The translations under genes and the position numbers were made by a program. From Haloplanus sp. HW8-1 (GTDB taxonomy: Archaea; Halobacteriota; Halobacteria; Halobacteriales; Haloferacaceae), in NCBI RefSeq assembly GCF_023703795.1, contig NZ_CP098518.1, positions 2,604,001-2,668,000 on the forward strand: a DNA stretch of 64,000 nucleotides. Reading direction: 5' to 3'. The notes below the pieces were generated by a model. The model saw only the letters and a program-made list of their open reading frames with translations. It was not told the DNA's origin and did not search any database. Shown in pieces: positions 15,667-25,770 of the stretch; within the stretch, counting starts at the first letter, position 1; each line of letters begins with the position of its first letter.

Positions 15667-17103
15667 TCACGCGAACTCTCCCTGTTCCGCCATCTCGAAC
15701 TCAAATCGCGCCCCACCATCAGTTCCATCGGTTACGGACAGCTCCCAGCCATGTGCTTCCACGATTCGTTTTACGATGGTCAACCCGAAACCAGTACCAC
15801 CCTGTGCCGACGAATGCCCCGGTTCGAACACTTCGTCACGCTGTTCGACTGGAATTCCTGGTCCATCGTCTTCGACGTAGATTCCCGTTTCATCGTGAGA
15901 TCCGACACGGACGGCCACGTCTGGCCCACCGTGTTCAACGCCGTTCCGGAACAGGTTCTCGAAAACGTGCCGTAACCGCCCTGGATCGCCTTGGAAGGTC
16001 ATTTCGTCGACGATCTCGATGGTTGCGTCGTCCGTGTCTACTGTTGCCCAGCACTTCCCAACGAGGTCGGTCAAACTGATCGACTCGGTTTCACTTATCG
16101 TGTCGCCTTGGCGAGCAAGCGTCAACGTGTCCTCAACGATTGCCTCCATCCGGTCGATCGCCTGCAGGAGTGGATCGAGATGATCGCTTTCCGTTTGCTC
16201 TGCGAGGAGCGTTGCACGACCCTGTGCGACGTTGAGTGGGTTGCGCAAATCGTGAGAAATAACACTCGCAAACTCTTCGAGACGCTCGTTCTGCTGACGT
16301 AATTGTCGCTCCCGTTCGACACGTTCAGTCACGTTCCGGGTACTCCCAACGAGGCGAGTTACCTCACCATCGGAGACTACCGGCGCAAGCTTCGTTTGCC
16401 AGAAGTGTGCTCCTTCACCGACCCTGAGTTCCTCTTGGTACGAGATAGGTTGACCAGCGTTGACACAGCGGTGGTAGTTCGCTTCTAACTCGGTTCCTTG
16501 CTCCTCACCGAATATCTCTCGTGGTGTCTGGCCCTGCACTTCCTCGGTCGTAATGCCGGTTTGGTGCTCGTAAGAGGGACTGAGCCGTTCGAATTCGAAT
16601 CGGACAGTATCCTCTCCTTCTTCCACATTGATGAGAAAGATGGCATCCTCCACGTTGTTCAGGAGGGCCTCGTACTCTTCGGCCAGGACTTGGGATTCGA
16701 GCTCGTACTCCTTCCGTTCGGTGATATCCCGACTGCTAAGCAGAATCCCATCGATGATGTCGTCGTCGAGTCGATTCCGCATCGTGGCTTCGATCCAGCG
16801 CCACGAGCCGTCGGCGTGGCGGAAGCGGACTTCGACAGTCTCGGATTCGGATGGGTCCGAGAGAACGGTCTCCAGCGCGTCGGCGTTTCGTTCCTGATCC
16901 TCGGGATGGACGAACTCGTATCCTTCGTGACCGATCAATTCGTCGGGATCGTAGCCGAGAATCCGAGTGACGGCCGGACTGACGTAGGTTATCGTCCCGT
17001 CGGTATCGATAACTGTCGCGAGATCATTCACCCCCTCAACGAGCGTCCGATACCAGCCAGCCCCGCGTTTATGATTCTCTCGGAGAGTCGTATCGTCTTC
17101 CAT
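15667..17103 (-). CDS. PAS-PAS sensor histidine kinase
   Basis: 478 residues, no membrane segments. PAS1 is at about residues 18-140 (YRTLVEGVNDLATVIDTDG, ending ITERKEYE) and PAS2 at about 150-275 (LLNNVEDAIFLINVEE, ending NVTERVERE). Then HisKA with the H-box SVISHDLRNPLN, and HATPase with ENLFRNGVEHGG, EDDGPGIP and GTGFGLTIV. Both PAS domains look like cytosolic redox or small-molecule sensors of unknown ligand. PAS1 is clearly paralogous to the broken gene at 29512. The ATG at 17103 was chosen because PAS1 begins directly after it. Confidence 0.87.
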   Translation of the reverse strand: MEDDTTLRENHKRGAGWYRTLVEGVNDLATVIDTDGTITYVSPAVTRILGYDPDELIGHEGYEFVHPEDQERNADALETVLSDPSESETVEVRFRHADGSWRWIEATMRNRLDDDIIDGILLSSRDITERKEYELESQVLAEEYEALLNNVEDAIFLINVEEGEDTVRFEFERLSPSYEHQTGITTEEVQGQTPREIFGEEQGTELEANYHRCVNAGQPISYQEELRVGEGAHFWQTKLAPVVSDGEVTRLVGSTRNVTERVERERQLRQQNERLEEFASVISHDLRNPLNVAQGRATLLAEQTESDHLDPLLQAIDRMEAIVEDTLTLARQGDTISETESISLTDLVGKCWATVDTDDATIEIVDEMTFQGDPGRLRHVFENLFRNGVEHGGPDVAVRVGSHDETGIYVEDDGPGIPVEQRDEVFEPGHSSAQGGTGFGLTIVKRIVEAHGWELSVTDGTDGGARFEFEMAEQGEFA

Positions 17104-17362
17104 TGGTCGTAATGTGTCCACCACGCGTGTATGTATTTTGAACTCGTGCTCTCTCTCTCCCGTGCAAGCGGTACTGTGTCTGGCAGATGATTGTTCGTCC
17201 GGGGTATCCCCCGGATTGAGGACCGCCTCCCCCGCGCTCACTAACCGGATCTGGCAGAGACGACAGCCTCAGCCACTCGAGAGTCGGGAACACTAGACAG
17301 CAAGCGCTGTACAGAGGGTATCGTAGAGGCGTGGCAACTGTCCACATCCCGCTTCGAACCGT

Positions 17363-17383
17363 CCGTCTCTAGAGGAGAGACGG
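17363..17383 (-). terminator. hairpin after the Bat-type gene
   Basis: Perfect 8-bp stem (CCGTCTCT / AGAGACGG) with a 5-base loop, 7 bases downstream of the stop codon at 17391. It could end transcription of the 17391-19838 gene or stabilise the 3' end; archaeal termination does not require hairpins, so the role is uncertain. Confidence 0.4.
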
Positions 17384-17390
17384 GCACGAA

Positions 17391-19838
17391 TTATCGCTGT
17401 AATCGGTCGAACAATCGCTCAAAAAGCGTTTGCTGCGCGTTTCGCAGGTGATATGAGAACGTCGATTGAGTCAGCAAGAGTGCGTCAGCGATTTCCGTGG
17501 CCGTGCTTTCTCGGGGCGATTTAAAGTACCCGCCGTACATCGCGGCTCGCAGGATCTGTTGTTGACGATCCGTAAGCTCGGTTTCGAAGATGTCTCCCAG
17601 CACCTGACCGAGTGCGTGTGCGTCTGACTTCGCAGGGGTAGTGTATTCACGTTTTGAGACCAACGTCGTTTCCGGGAACGACTCCTGCACGTGCGTCACA
17701 AGCGAACGAATGTCGCTACTGAGTGGCACTTCACAGACGATCTCAGCCCGACCGTCGGTTACCGTATCCGTCGTGACGACGGCACCGTCTGTAACGAGTG
17801 CTTGTGCCAAGGACTGCCGGGACAGCCCAATTTCGACGTCCCCGCCGGGAGGATCCTCAGTCTGTCGGAGCTGCCGCAACTGGGCAGCCCAGTCTGCACT
17901 CTCCGTGAAGTCCCTGAAGGCATCCAACGAAGCACCCCGGATAGACGCATAGTGGACGAGCATCTCATCGGAGGCCGGAATCGTGTCCCTGATGTCGATC
18001 GTACAATCGAGTCGTTCGGACGCCGAGACGAAAAACGACGCCGAGTCGGTGCTCTCGAACGTAAGCTCGGCCACTTCGTCGGCATGGAGAATGCGCTCCG
18101 TCGCAAGTGAGTGAAGCACTTGCCCAACCCTCTTACCGAACGTTGACAGGAGTGCCCGCTCGCGGTCCCGGAACGCCTTTCCACGGTCCGTATACAAGAC
18201 GAGCAGCCCGTAGACGCGGCCTCTGTGCGCGAGCGGAACGATAGCTCCACCCTGGAACCCTTGCTCCAGTGTGTATGTTCGCCATCGCTCGAACCGCGAG
18301 TCCGACTGATTCCTCCGAACTGCCTGTACCTCGGCCGTTTCAACAGCGACCGCTGCCGGAGCGACCTCAGTCCGCGATTGTATCGGACGAGTTACGGACT
18401 CGTTGGCAGCGACAGCCCCCGACTCCTCCTCGAGATCCGATTCGGTCAGTTCCGTTTCCAGGGTGTACTCGTTAATCCGTGCGTACTGGTATTCGCGCGT
18501 GTCCGTCAGTAACTCACAGATGGGTCGTTCGATCTCCTCGTCAGCAGTTGCGCTATTGAGTAGCTCGCTGACCGGCTGGAACGTCTCGGTGAGTTGTTCG
18601 AGCCGTTTGGGGACGGTCACGTCTTCCAGTGCGACGATGATTTGTTCGATCGATCCGTCTTCACGCTTGACGGGAGCAACGTTGCTCGATAGCCAGCGTT
18701 CGGAGCCGTCCGGACCTGTGATCCCGTGGATGAACCCCTGGATAGCCTCGCCGGTTCTGCGGACATGCGTGACGGGATGGTTTTCGCGTGGAATCGGATT
18801 ACCCGCCTCGTCCCAGATATCCCAGTCCGGGTGATCGTACGCCACGCCCTCTATCCTGCTTCGGGACAGGCCAAGCAACGCTTCTGCACGGGCGTTTGCG
18901 CGAGCAATCTCTCCCTCGCCGGTCAGGAAAACGATGCCGATGGGCGCCGTTTCCAAGATGTGATCCAGGTCCCGTTCGGCTACCTTCGAGTCGGTGATTT
19001 CGGTGAAGACGATGATGACGCCATCGTCGCTTGGGTGGACGCTAGCTTCGACCCACTGTTCCTTTTCCGTGTTGTATCGCTCGAAGGATGTCGATGACCC
19101 CGTGTCGAGAGTCGTCCGGATTTTCTCTTCGGCAATGGTGTCAGCCGCTTCGGGAAAGACGTCCCAGACGTACTCACCACGCAGTTCCTCGTTGTCCCGT
19201 CCGAGAAGCTGCTCGGCCTGCTGATTCACGTATCTATACGTGAGGTCGCAATCAAGCACGGCAACGCCGTCCGACACGCGCTTCAGACTGTCTATCTCCC
19301 GTCGATCGACTGCGGATGTGATGAGTGAGATGGTCGTTTCGGCCAGTTCTCGTTCGCTCGGGAGCCACGCCTCCCGGCCCGTGCCCGGTCGCCGGTCCGT
19401 GGAGACGACTGTCATCGAGACGGTTGTTCCGACGTGTGTGTGAGCCTTCGCTGTCAGGGCGTCGGGTGTCGGGTGGAACCCGTCGGTTTCGAACACGTCG
19501 TCTCCCACCCGAATCTTGGCCTCGATCGCTTGCGAGTCCCGGAACCACTGGGGGAGCTCCGAGACGTACGTCCGAACACTGTCGTCGATATCCTTATCGA
19601 GGGCAACGAAGAGTTCACTCGCCCGTTCGAGCGCGTCGAACGCATCCGTCCACTCATGGAGTTTTCTTTCGGCCGCCTCTCCGAACTCGGGGTTCTCGTC
19701 CGCCCCGTTGTCTCCGTCCGGTGTGTGCGCGTCTGACTCGGAAACGTCGCGGGACGCATCGGAATCGGCTTCGACGGAGTCGGCGCGTTTCGGCCGCTCA
19801 CCTCCCCCACCGTCCTCCTGCCGATCCTGTCTGTCCAT
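17391..19838 (-). CDS. bacterio-opsin-activator-type regulator (PAS-PAS-GAF-HTH_10)
   Basis: 815 residues. An acidic N-terminus and a GAF-like part (residues about 65-190) are followed by two PAS domains (KRVSDGVAVLDCDLTYRYVN at about 200 and the one containing ETAPIGIVFLTGEGE at about 300), a GAF domain (about 440-600), a Bat-type middle domain (about 610-745) and the C-terminal HTH_10 (LTDRQQQILRAAMYGGYF, then STATEIADALLLTQSTFSYHL). It is a one-component transcription regulator resembling Bat, which controls bacterio-opsin and light or oxygen responses in Halobacterium. The targets are not known. A TATA box at 19861-19871 fixes the start; a GTG directly before this ATG is an alternative. 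Confidence 0.85.
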   Translation of the reverse strand: MDRQDRQEDGGGGERPKRADSVEADSDASRDVSESDAHTPDGDNGADENPEFGEAAERKLHEWTDAFDALERASELFVALDKDIDDSVRTYVSELPQWFRDSQAIEAKIRVGDDVFETDGFHPTPDALTAKAHTHVGTTVSMTVVSTDRRPGTGREAWLPSERELAETTISLITSAVDRREIDSLKRVSDGVAVLDCDLTYRYVNQQAEQLLGRDNEELRGEYVWDVFPEAADTIAEEKIRTTLDTGSSTSFERYNTEKEQWVEASVHPSDDGVIIVFTEITDSKVAERDLDHILETAPIGIVFLTGEGEIARANARAEALLGLSRSRIEGVAYDHPDWDIWDEAGNPIPRENHPVTHVRRTGEAIQGFIHGITGPDGSERWLSSNVAPVKREDGSIEQIIVALEDVTVPKRLEQLTETFQPVSELLNSATADEEIERPICELLTDTREYQYARINEYTLETELTESDLEEESGAVAANESVTRPIQSRTEVAPAAVAVETAEVQAVRRNQSDSRFERWRTYTLEQGFQGGAIVPLAHRGRVYGLLVLYTDRGKAFRDRERALLSTFGKRVGQVLHSLATERILHADEVAELTFESTDSASFFVSASERLDCTIDIRDTIPASDEMLVHYASIRGASLDAFRDFTESADWAAQLRQLRQTEDPPGGDVEIGLSRQSLAQALVTDGAVVTTDTVTDGRAEIVCEVPLSSDIRSLVTHVQESFPETTLVSKREYTTPAKSDAHALGQVLGDIFETELTDRQQQILRAAMYGGYFKSPRESTATEIADALLLTQSTFSYHLRNAQQTLFERLFDRLQR

Positions 19839-19860
19839 CACACATCAAACGTCTTCACCC

Positions 19861-19871
19861 ATATATAAATA
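19861..19871 (-). promoter_or_regulatory. TATA box of the Bat-type gene
   Basis: TTATTTATATAT-like sequence on the minus strand, about 23-33 bases before the ATG at 19838. Confidence 0.6.
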
Positions 19872-19972
19872 ACACGTTGCCGATCGCTGTATTTCGGGAC
19901 GCTCGCGCCGGTCTACACTCTCTATGAGTTTCGTGACTTCTTCAGAGACGTTCGTCCGTTCCGATCATCCAG

Positions 19973-20344
19973 TTATTCCGTATTCCCCGCACGCGGAAGG
20001 CCAACTTCGACCACACCGCTGCTCGAGAGTTGGATCGTGAGCCCCTCATAAGTGAACTCGACGAGCCGGTCGTTACGGGATGGTCCGGACGGACGGTGTC
20101 TCACGATTCGGTCGAGAGCGTCCGGGTCGACGACGTGGTGCAGTGGTTGGAGATCAGCTACCGACTGTCCGGTTATTTTTGTAACCACCGAAATAACTGC
20201 GACACTCGGGGACACGTCACCACCGTCGAACTCCGCAGCGTACGTTTCTTCATCGGCGTCGAACGTTAGCGACCGAATGGGGGGATCGCCGTCGATTTCT
20301 CCCTGTTGGAAACGATTTCGGTCGCGCTGGGTCGAATCGGGCAT
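19973..20344 (-). CDS. HalOD1 output domain protein
   Basis: 123 residues. After a polar N-terminus the HalOD1 pattern appears: SPSVAVISVVTKITGQ, LQPLHHVVDPDALDRIV and a final strand region (VEFTYEGLTIQLSSSGVVEV). HalOD1 is a haloarchaeal output domain often found alone or after receiver domains in signalling genes. It is divergent from the chemotaxis transducer gene, consistent with a signalling neighbourhood. The molecular role of the family is not established. Confidence 0.8.
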   Translation of the reverse strand: MPDSTQRDRNRFQQGEIDGDPPIRSLTFDADEETYAAEFDGGDVSPSVAVISVVTKITGQSVADLQPLHHVVDPDALDRIVRHRPSGPSRNDRLVEFTYEGLTIQLSSSGVVEVGLPRAGNTE

Positions 20345-20539
20345 AGACGTGCAAACACCGACGGAGAAGGTAAGTCACCCATCTAGATAACGGGAGACGC
20401 CCGGAAGCGTACCTCGGATAGCGTCCCTCAGAACGGTTCGAACAGCGAAGCGAGCGAGACGGCCGCCGGTTCTCAGCTGCGATACTCATACTGGTATCTA
20501 GAATGGTCAGTTATTGGGTTTGCTGCGGGAGAATAGCTC

Positions 20540-22762
20540 ATGTTAGAACAGGTGAAACTCGATCGGTTCGACTTGCGGCCGAAACTCATCCTGGCGTTCG
20601 TGCTCGTGGCGTTGCTGGTTGGTGCAACGGGGCTGGTGGGATACCAAGCGGTCGGTGCCGTCGACGGCGAGGCCCACGTCATCTCCGAGGACGCCGACAA
20701 GATCGACGCGTCGATGGAGATGTTGGTCGCCGTCGAGGAACAGCAGGTGGCGGTTCAAGCGGCCCTACTCGGTGAAGACGGTGCCAGAGCCGACTTCGAG
20801 GAGGCCAATTCCCACTTCGAAGAGTGGGCAGGGCGGATGGAGGGTAGCGACCTGAGCGAGGACGAACAGCAGGCATTCGCCGATTTGCAGTCCAGACACC
20901 GGGAGTACACGGGCGTCGCTCAGGAGGTGTTCGACGCGGCAGAGGCCGGTGAGATGACGAGTGCTAGGCAGAACCTGGCGGAACTGGATCCGATACTGAC
21001 CGACATGCGCGAGGACGCACACACGCTCGAAGAGCTCGCTGCCGAGGATAAAGACGCAGCAGTCGCGTCGGCAGACAGCACCACGGTGACGGTCCAGCGG
21101 TTGCTTCTCGGACTGACCGCCGGGGCGTTCGTCCTGGCTATCGCTGTCGGGCTGTTCGTCGCGGGACGAATCATCCCTCCGATCACCAGGTTGGAAGAGA
21201 CGGCACAGGCCGTCAGTGCAGGTAACCTCGACAACGACCTCGACGGCCACGTCGAAGACGACGAACTCGGCCGCATGATCGAGGCGTTCACCGAGATGCA
21301 GACGAACCTCCGGGGCGTATTCTCGCAGATCGGAACCGCCAGCCGTGGCTTGCGACAGGGCGACCTCGGGTGGGAGTTCGAGTCCAGCTATCCCGGTCGG
21401 TACGGCGAAACCGTCGCCGATCTCGAAGCGGGTGCCGACGAACTCGCGGAGAGTTTCGACGAGATTCGAGGTGTGAGTGACGATCTCCAGCAGGGAGTTC
21501 TGGACGGAGACGTTGATGCGAACCGCCCCGGCCAGTACGGCGAAGTGCTCACCGATCTCGCGACCGGGACGACCCAGTTATCGGAGAGCTTCGCACAGAT
21601 ATCGGCCGTGAGTCGGGGTCTGAACGACGGGCAGCTCGATCAGGACGTCGACACGGACTACCCTGGAACGTTTGGATCGACATTGAGTGACCTCGAGAAC
21701 GGGATCGAGCAGTTGGATACGAGCGTCGCACGTGTCCAGTCCATCGCGGACGACGTCGCAACGTCGAGTCAGAGCGTGGCGAGCAGTTCGGAAGAGATCG
21801 AGCAGGCCAGCAAGCAGGTCGCGGAGTCCGTCGAAGAAATCTCGCGCGGTGCGGACACACAGAGCGAGAACCTCGACGAGGTGGCCGGCGAAATGAACGA
21901 CATGTCGGCGACCGTCGAGGAGATCGCCTCATCGGCCGAGGAGGTGGCTGCAACCGCCAGCACGGCCGTCGAGCGCGGCGAGACAGGCCGACAGTACGCC
22001 TCGGAGGCGACCGAGGAGATCCAGTCGATCGAAACGCGGGCCGACGAAGCGGCCACACAGGTCGAGGCGCTCGACGAGAAGATGGACCGGATCGGCGAGG
22101 TCGTCGAGATGATCGCCGACATCGCCGAACAGACGAACATGCTGGCATTGAACGCCTCGATCGAGGCCGCGAGGGCTGGAGAAGCGGGTGAAGGGTTCGG
22201 TGTCGTGGCAGACGAAATAAAGTCCCTGGCAGGGGAGGCGGCCGAGGCGACTACCGACATCGAACAGCGCATCGAAGAAGTCCAGGCGACGACGGACGAG
22301 ACCGTCGAGGGCATACAACAGATGAGCGACCGCGTCGAACGCGGGTCCGACACGATCGAGGACGCCATCGAGATGTTCGACGAAATCGCCAACACCGTCC
22401 AGGAGGCCGAAAGCGGCATCCGGGAAATCAGCGACGCCACCGACGACCAGGCGGCCTCGTCGGAGGAGGTGGTTTCGATGGTCGACCAAGTCTCCAGCGT
22501 CAGCCAGCAGACGGCGGCCGAGGCGAGCAACGTCTCCGCCGCAACCGAAGAGCAGACCGCCTCCCTGTCCGAGGCCTCGGAGAACGTTCAACGACTGTCC
22601 ACGCTCGCTGAGGAACTGCACGATCAAGTGTCGGATTTCGACACCGGATCAGGCGTCGGTGCAGGAGCCGAGGCGACAGCGGGATCGGCGGCCGCAGCCG
22701 ACGGCGGACACCACATCGACGAGACCGATGGTCGATCGACGGAGTACGATGGAGAAACGTGA
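20540..22762 (+). CDS. methyl-accepting chemotaxis transducer (Htr)
   Basis: 740 residues. TM1 is at about 17-38; the extracytoplasmic sensor domain of about 130 residues is helical (four-helix-bundle type). TM2 ([22 protein letters not shown], about 190-212) is followed by a HAMP domain. Next come three imperfect repeats of about 54 residues ([72 protein letters not shown]), then the signalling coiled coil with the hairpin tip [19 protein letters not shown]. It directs CheA activity through CheW. The CheW-like remnant directly downstream is in keeping with this. The ligand is unknown. Confidence 0.9.
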   Translation: MLEQVKLDRFDLRPKLILAFVLVALLVGATGLVGYQAVGAVDGEAHVISEDADKIDASMEMLVAVEEQQVAVQAALLGEDGARADFEEANSHFEEWAGRMEGSDLSEDEQQAFADLQSRHREYTGVAQEVFDAAEAGEMTSARQNLAELDPILTDMREDAHTLEELAAEDKDAAVASADSTTVTVQRLLLGLTAGAFVLAIAVGLFVAGRIIPPITRLEETAQAVSAGNLDNDLDGHVEDDELGRMIEAFTEMQTNLRGVFSQIGTASRGLRQGDLGWEFESSYPGRYGETVADLEAGADELAESFDEIRGVSDDLQQGVLDGDVDANRPGQYGEVLTDLATGTTQLSESFAQISAVSRGLNDGQLDQDVDTDYPGTFGSTLSDLENGIEQLDTSVARVQSIADDVATSSQSVASSSEEIEQASKQVAESVEEISRGADTQSENLDEVAGEMNDMSATVEEIASSAEEVAATASTAVERGETGRQYASEATEEIQSIETRADEAATQVEALDEKMDRIGEVVEMIADIAEQTNMLALNASIEAARAGEAGEGFGVVADEIKSLAGEAAEATTDIEQRIEEVQATTDETVEGIQQMSDRVERGSDTIEDAIEMFDEIANTVQEAESGIREISDATDDQAASSEEVVSMVDQVSSVSQQTAAEASNVSAATEEQTASLSEASENVQRLSTLAEELHDQVSDFDTGSGVGAGAEATAGSAAAADGGHHIDETDGRSTEYDGET

Positions 22763-22766
22763 CCCA

Positions 22767-23090
22767 ATGAGCACACAGCACGTTCCCGTGTCCACACTCG
22801 TGGGAGAGCAGTACGCTATCGGCATCGGGTCCGTCTCCGAAATTGTCGGCTGTTCGGAGGACTGGGACGTTGGTTCCGGATTCCTCCCCTCACGTTGGAG
22901 CGGGGATGATGAGCATCCTCGATTGCGAAACGGGCTGACGTTCCGGCTGGTAACGGACGGACTTCGAATCTCGGGAGTCGACGCCGAATCCGTCGAGGCG
23001 GCCGGTGAGCGGATAGGAAACGGGGTCCGCACCGGGGACGGGTACCCGTCTGGATGGATCCGGACCCGACCTCGGCTGAAACATGAGTGA
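22767..23090 (+). pseudogene. probable CheW remnant, internally altered and truncated
   Basis: 107 codons. The start (TLVGEQYAIGIGSVSEIV) resembles the first CheW strands (LGGEEYGIDIxxVxEIV). A later stretch (LVTDGLRISGVDAESVEAA, then IGNGV) resembles the CheW segment with VxEVLRI. The middle and the end (GYPSGWIRTRPRLKHE) do not fit, so the CheW fold cannot be complete. It starts 4 bases after the transducer stop and overlaps the next gene by 8 bases. The identification rests on two short stretches and on position next to a transducer; it could also be an unrelated small gene. Confidence 0.4.
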
Positions 23091-25677
23091 GGCGAACGTC
23101 CTGATCGAGACCGGAGAGGGGGTAGAGGTTCTCCTCGTCGATGACGAATCCGATTTCGCTGATCTCGCTGCGACGTTCCTCGAGCGAGCGGACGACCAGT
23201 TCACCGTCGAGACGGCGAGTAGCGCCGACGCCGGGTTGGCGAGGATCGACGATCGGCGGCCCGACTGTATCGTCTCGGACTACAATATGCCCGGCATGAA
23301 CGGGTTCGAGTTCTTGGAAGCGATCCGAGAAAGGTACCCCGACCTTCCGTTCATCCTGTTTACTGGCAAGGGCAGCGAGGCCATCGCCAGCGACGCCATC
23401 TCGGCTGGCGTTACCGACTATCTCCAGAAGAGTCCCGGTACCGAACAGTACGAACTCCTGGCCAACCGGATCCGCAATGCCGTCCGAACGCGATGCGAGG
23501 CACAGCGGGCCGACAGACAGCAACAACTGATGCGGCTGACGGAGTTCGCCGGCGATACCGGTGGGTGGGAACTGGATAGAGGGAGTGACAGGATCCTGCT
23601 GACGGCTGCTACCCGGCGAGCAATCGGCCGTCCCGACCAAGCCGAGATTCCTCTGGAGGAAGCGATTGCACTATTCCACCCGGATGACCGCGAAGACGTC
23701 CGGCAGACGCTCTCCAAGGCCTTCGAAGCGGGCGAGAAACTGGAACGAAGGTGGCGACTGCAGCCAAGTGACCGCGACGAGCGTCTCATAGACATGACGA
23801 TTACTCCGGTCGTCGAATCGGGGGGAAGGGTAACGAAGCTCCGTGGTGCTGGCCACGATATCACCGACCGCGAGGAGCGGCGACAGGAACTCGAAACGTA
23901 CGAGACGATCATCGAGGCGCTGACCGATGCGGTGTACGTGCTCGACGAGGAGGGACGATTCACCTACGTCAACGACGAGTTCGTCGAGTTGGTTGGCTAC
24001 GACCGGGAAACGATTCTCGAAAGCACGCCGTCGCTCATCAAGGACGCAGATGCCATCGAACGGGGCGAAAACCACCTGCGACGGTTGTTATCGAGTGATG
24101 GCCCGGAGACGATTCCTTTCGAGGTGACATTGCAACCGCGCGAGGGTGACCCAATCGTCTGTAAGGATCTCATGGGCGTTCTTCCCTACGAGGGCGACCA
24201 GTTCCGAGGATCGGTCGGCACGCTTCGGGACGTTACCTCGGCCAAAGAGCGCGAGCAACGGCTGGAACAACAAAACGACCTGTTCAAAAAGGCCCAAGAT
24301 GTCGCCGATGTCGGCGCCTGGAGTTACGACGTACAGACCGGCGAGGCGTTTTTGACGGACAAAGCGTACGAGATTCACGGCCTTTCGCCGGACGAAGAAC
24401 TGAATCCCGCGACGAGCCTCGGTTTCTACCACCCCGACGATCGACCGGCAATCCGCGACGCATTCGACCGAGCAGTAGAGACGGGCGAATCCTACGACCT
24501 CGAACTCCGACTGATCGACACAGCGGACGACCTCCGCTGGGTGCGCACCCGTGGCGATGCCGAACTCGAAGATGGCAACGTCGTTTGCGTTCGCGGCACC
24601 CTGCAAGATATTACCGAACGCAAACGACGGGAACGGGCGCTCGAAGAACAGACCGAGGAACTGGACACACTGACCACCGAACTCGAGGAACAGTACCGGT
24701 ATCTGTTCGAGGAAGCACCGCTCATGGCGGTCGTTACGCGTGCCGAGGACGGGAGGCCGATCATCGAGGACTGTAACGACCTGTTCGTCGATACGCTGGA
24801 CTACGAGAGGTCAGAACTCGTCGGAGCGGAACTCGAACGGTTCTACACCGCCGAGTCCCAGCGCGAACTGCTGGACGAAGGCGGCTACGAGCGTGCACTG
24901 GGTGGCGAGTTCGTCCGCGAGAACAGAGGCTTGGTGGCCGCTGACGGGGAGACAGTCGAGACACTCTTCCGGGCGGTTCCTCGGAAAAATACACCGGAGG
25001 GGTCGCGCGGGACGCTCGCGTTCTACATTGATATCAGTGAGCGTAAACGATTGGAACGGGAACGGGACCGTCTGGAGGAGTTCACGAGCATCGTCAGCCA
25101 CGACCTCCGGAATCCGCTCACAGTGGCGGAGGGATACACCGAACTCGCACGAGAAGATTGCGATAGCGACCATCTGGCTCGGGTAGACGACGCAATCGAC
25201 CGGAGCCAAGCACTCATCGACGACCTGCTGACACTGGCGCGTGAGGGGAAAAAAGTGACCGGAAGCGAACCGGTGGAACTTAGCGACGTGGCCAAGCGCA
25301 GTTGGGAAACCGTCGATACGGACCAGGCGACGCTGGAAACTGACGCGACACACGTCATCGAAGCCGACAAGAGTCGACTCCAGCAACTCCTTGAGAACTT
25401 CTATCGGAACGCGGTCGAACACGGGGGCGATGAGGTAACCGTTCACGTCGGTGACCTGGACGGTGGCTTCTACATCGCGGATACGGGGTCTGGGATTCCC
25501 GAGAGCGACCGGGACGAGATTTTCGAAGCCGGCTATTCGACCGCAGACCACGGAACCGGGTTTGGCCTGCGGATCGTAGAGCAGATAGCTGAGGCGCACG
25601 GTTGGGACATCCGCGTCGTCGACGGCGAGCGGTGTGGCGCACGCTTCGAGATTACCGGCATCGTGACCGCACGCTGA
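23083..25677 (+). CDS. receiver-PAS(x4) hybrid histidine kinase
   Basis: 864 residues, soluble. The N-terminal receiver domain (EVLLVDDESDF; phosphoacceptor Asp66 in VSDYNMPG; Lys in YLQKSPG) is followed by four PAS/PAC-type domains (about 145-265, 268-385, 400-520, 535-650). Then HisKA (SIVSHDLRNPLT) and HATPase (ENFYRNAVEHGG, ADTGSGIP, GTGFGLRIV). It receives a phosphoryl group and is also a kinase, so it may act as a relay node; it probably lies in one unit with the transducer upstream. The stimulus is unknown. Confidence 0.88.
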   Translation: MSEANVLIETGEGVEVLLVDDESDFADLAATFLERADDQFTVETASSADAGLARIDDRRPDCIVSDYNMPGMNGFEFLEAIRERYPDLPFILFTGKGSEAIASDAISAGVTDYLQKSPGTEQYELLANRIRNAVRTRCEAQRADRQQQLMRLTEFAGDTGGWELDRGSDRILLTAATRRAIGRPDQAEIPLEEAIALFHPDDREDVRQTLSKAFEAGEKLERRWRLQPSDRDERLIDMTITPVVESGGRVTKLRGAGHDITDREERRQELETYETIIEALTDAVYVLDEEGRFTYVNDEFVELVGYDRETILESTPSLIKDADAIERGENHLRRLLSSDGPETIPFEVTLQPREGDPIVCKDLMGVLPYEGDQFRGSVGTLRDVTSAKEREQRLEQQNDLFKKAQDVADVGAWSYDVQTGEAFLTDKAYEIHGLSPDEELNPATSLGFYHPDDRPAIRDAFDRAVETGESYDLELRLIDTADDLRWVRTRGDAELEDGNVVCVRGTLQDITERKRRERALEEQTEELDTLTTELEEQYRYLFEEAPLMAVVTRAEDGRPIIEDCNDLFVDTLDYERSELVGAELERFYTAESQRELLDEGGYERALGGEFVRENRGLVAADGETVETLFRAVPRKNTPEGSRGTLAFYIDISERKRLERERDRLEEFTSIVSHDLRNPLTVAEGYTELAREDCDSDHLARVDDAIDRSQALIDDLLTLAREGKKVTGSEPVELSDVAKRSWETVDTDQATLETDATHVIEADKSRLQQLLENFYRNAVEHGGDEVTVHVGDLDGGFYIADTGSGIPESDRDEIFEAGYSTADHGTGFGLRIVEQIAEAHGWDIRVVDGERCGARFEITGIVTAR

Positions 25678-25770
25678 GCGAAACCAGCGTCAACAGACCG
25701 CTTCCGGTATCTCGTTATCTAGACCTTCGACTTATCTTTTCGAAGGCCCGCTTTAGTAACACGATATTCG

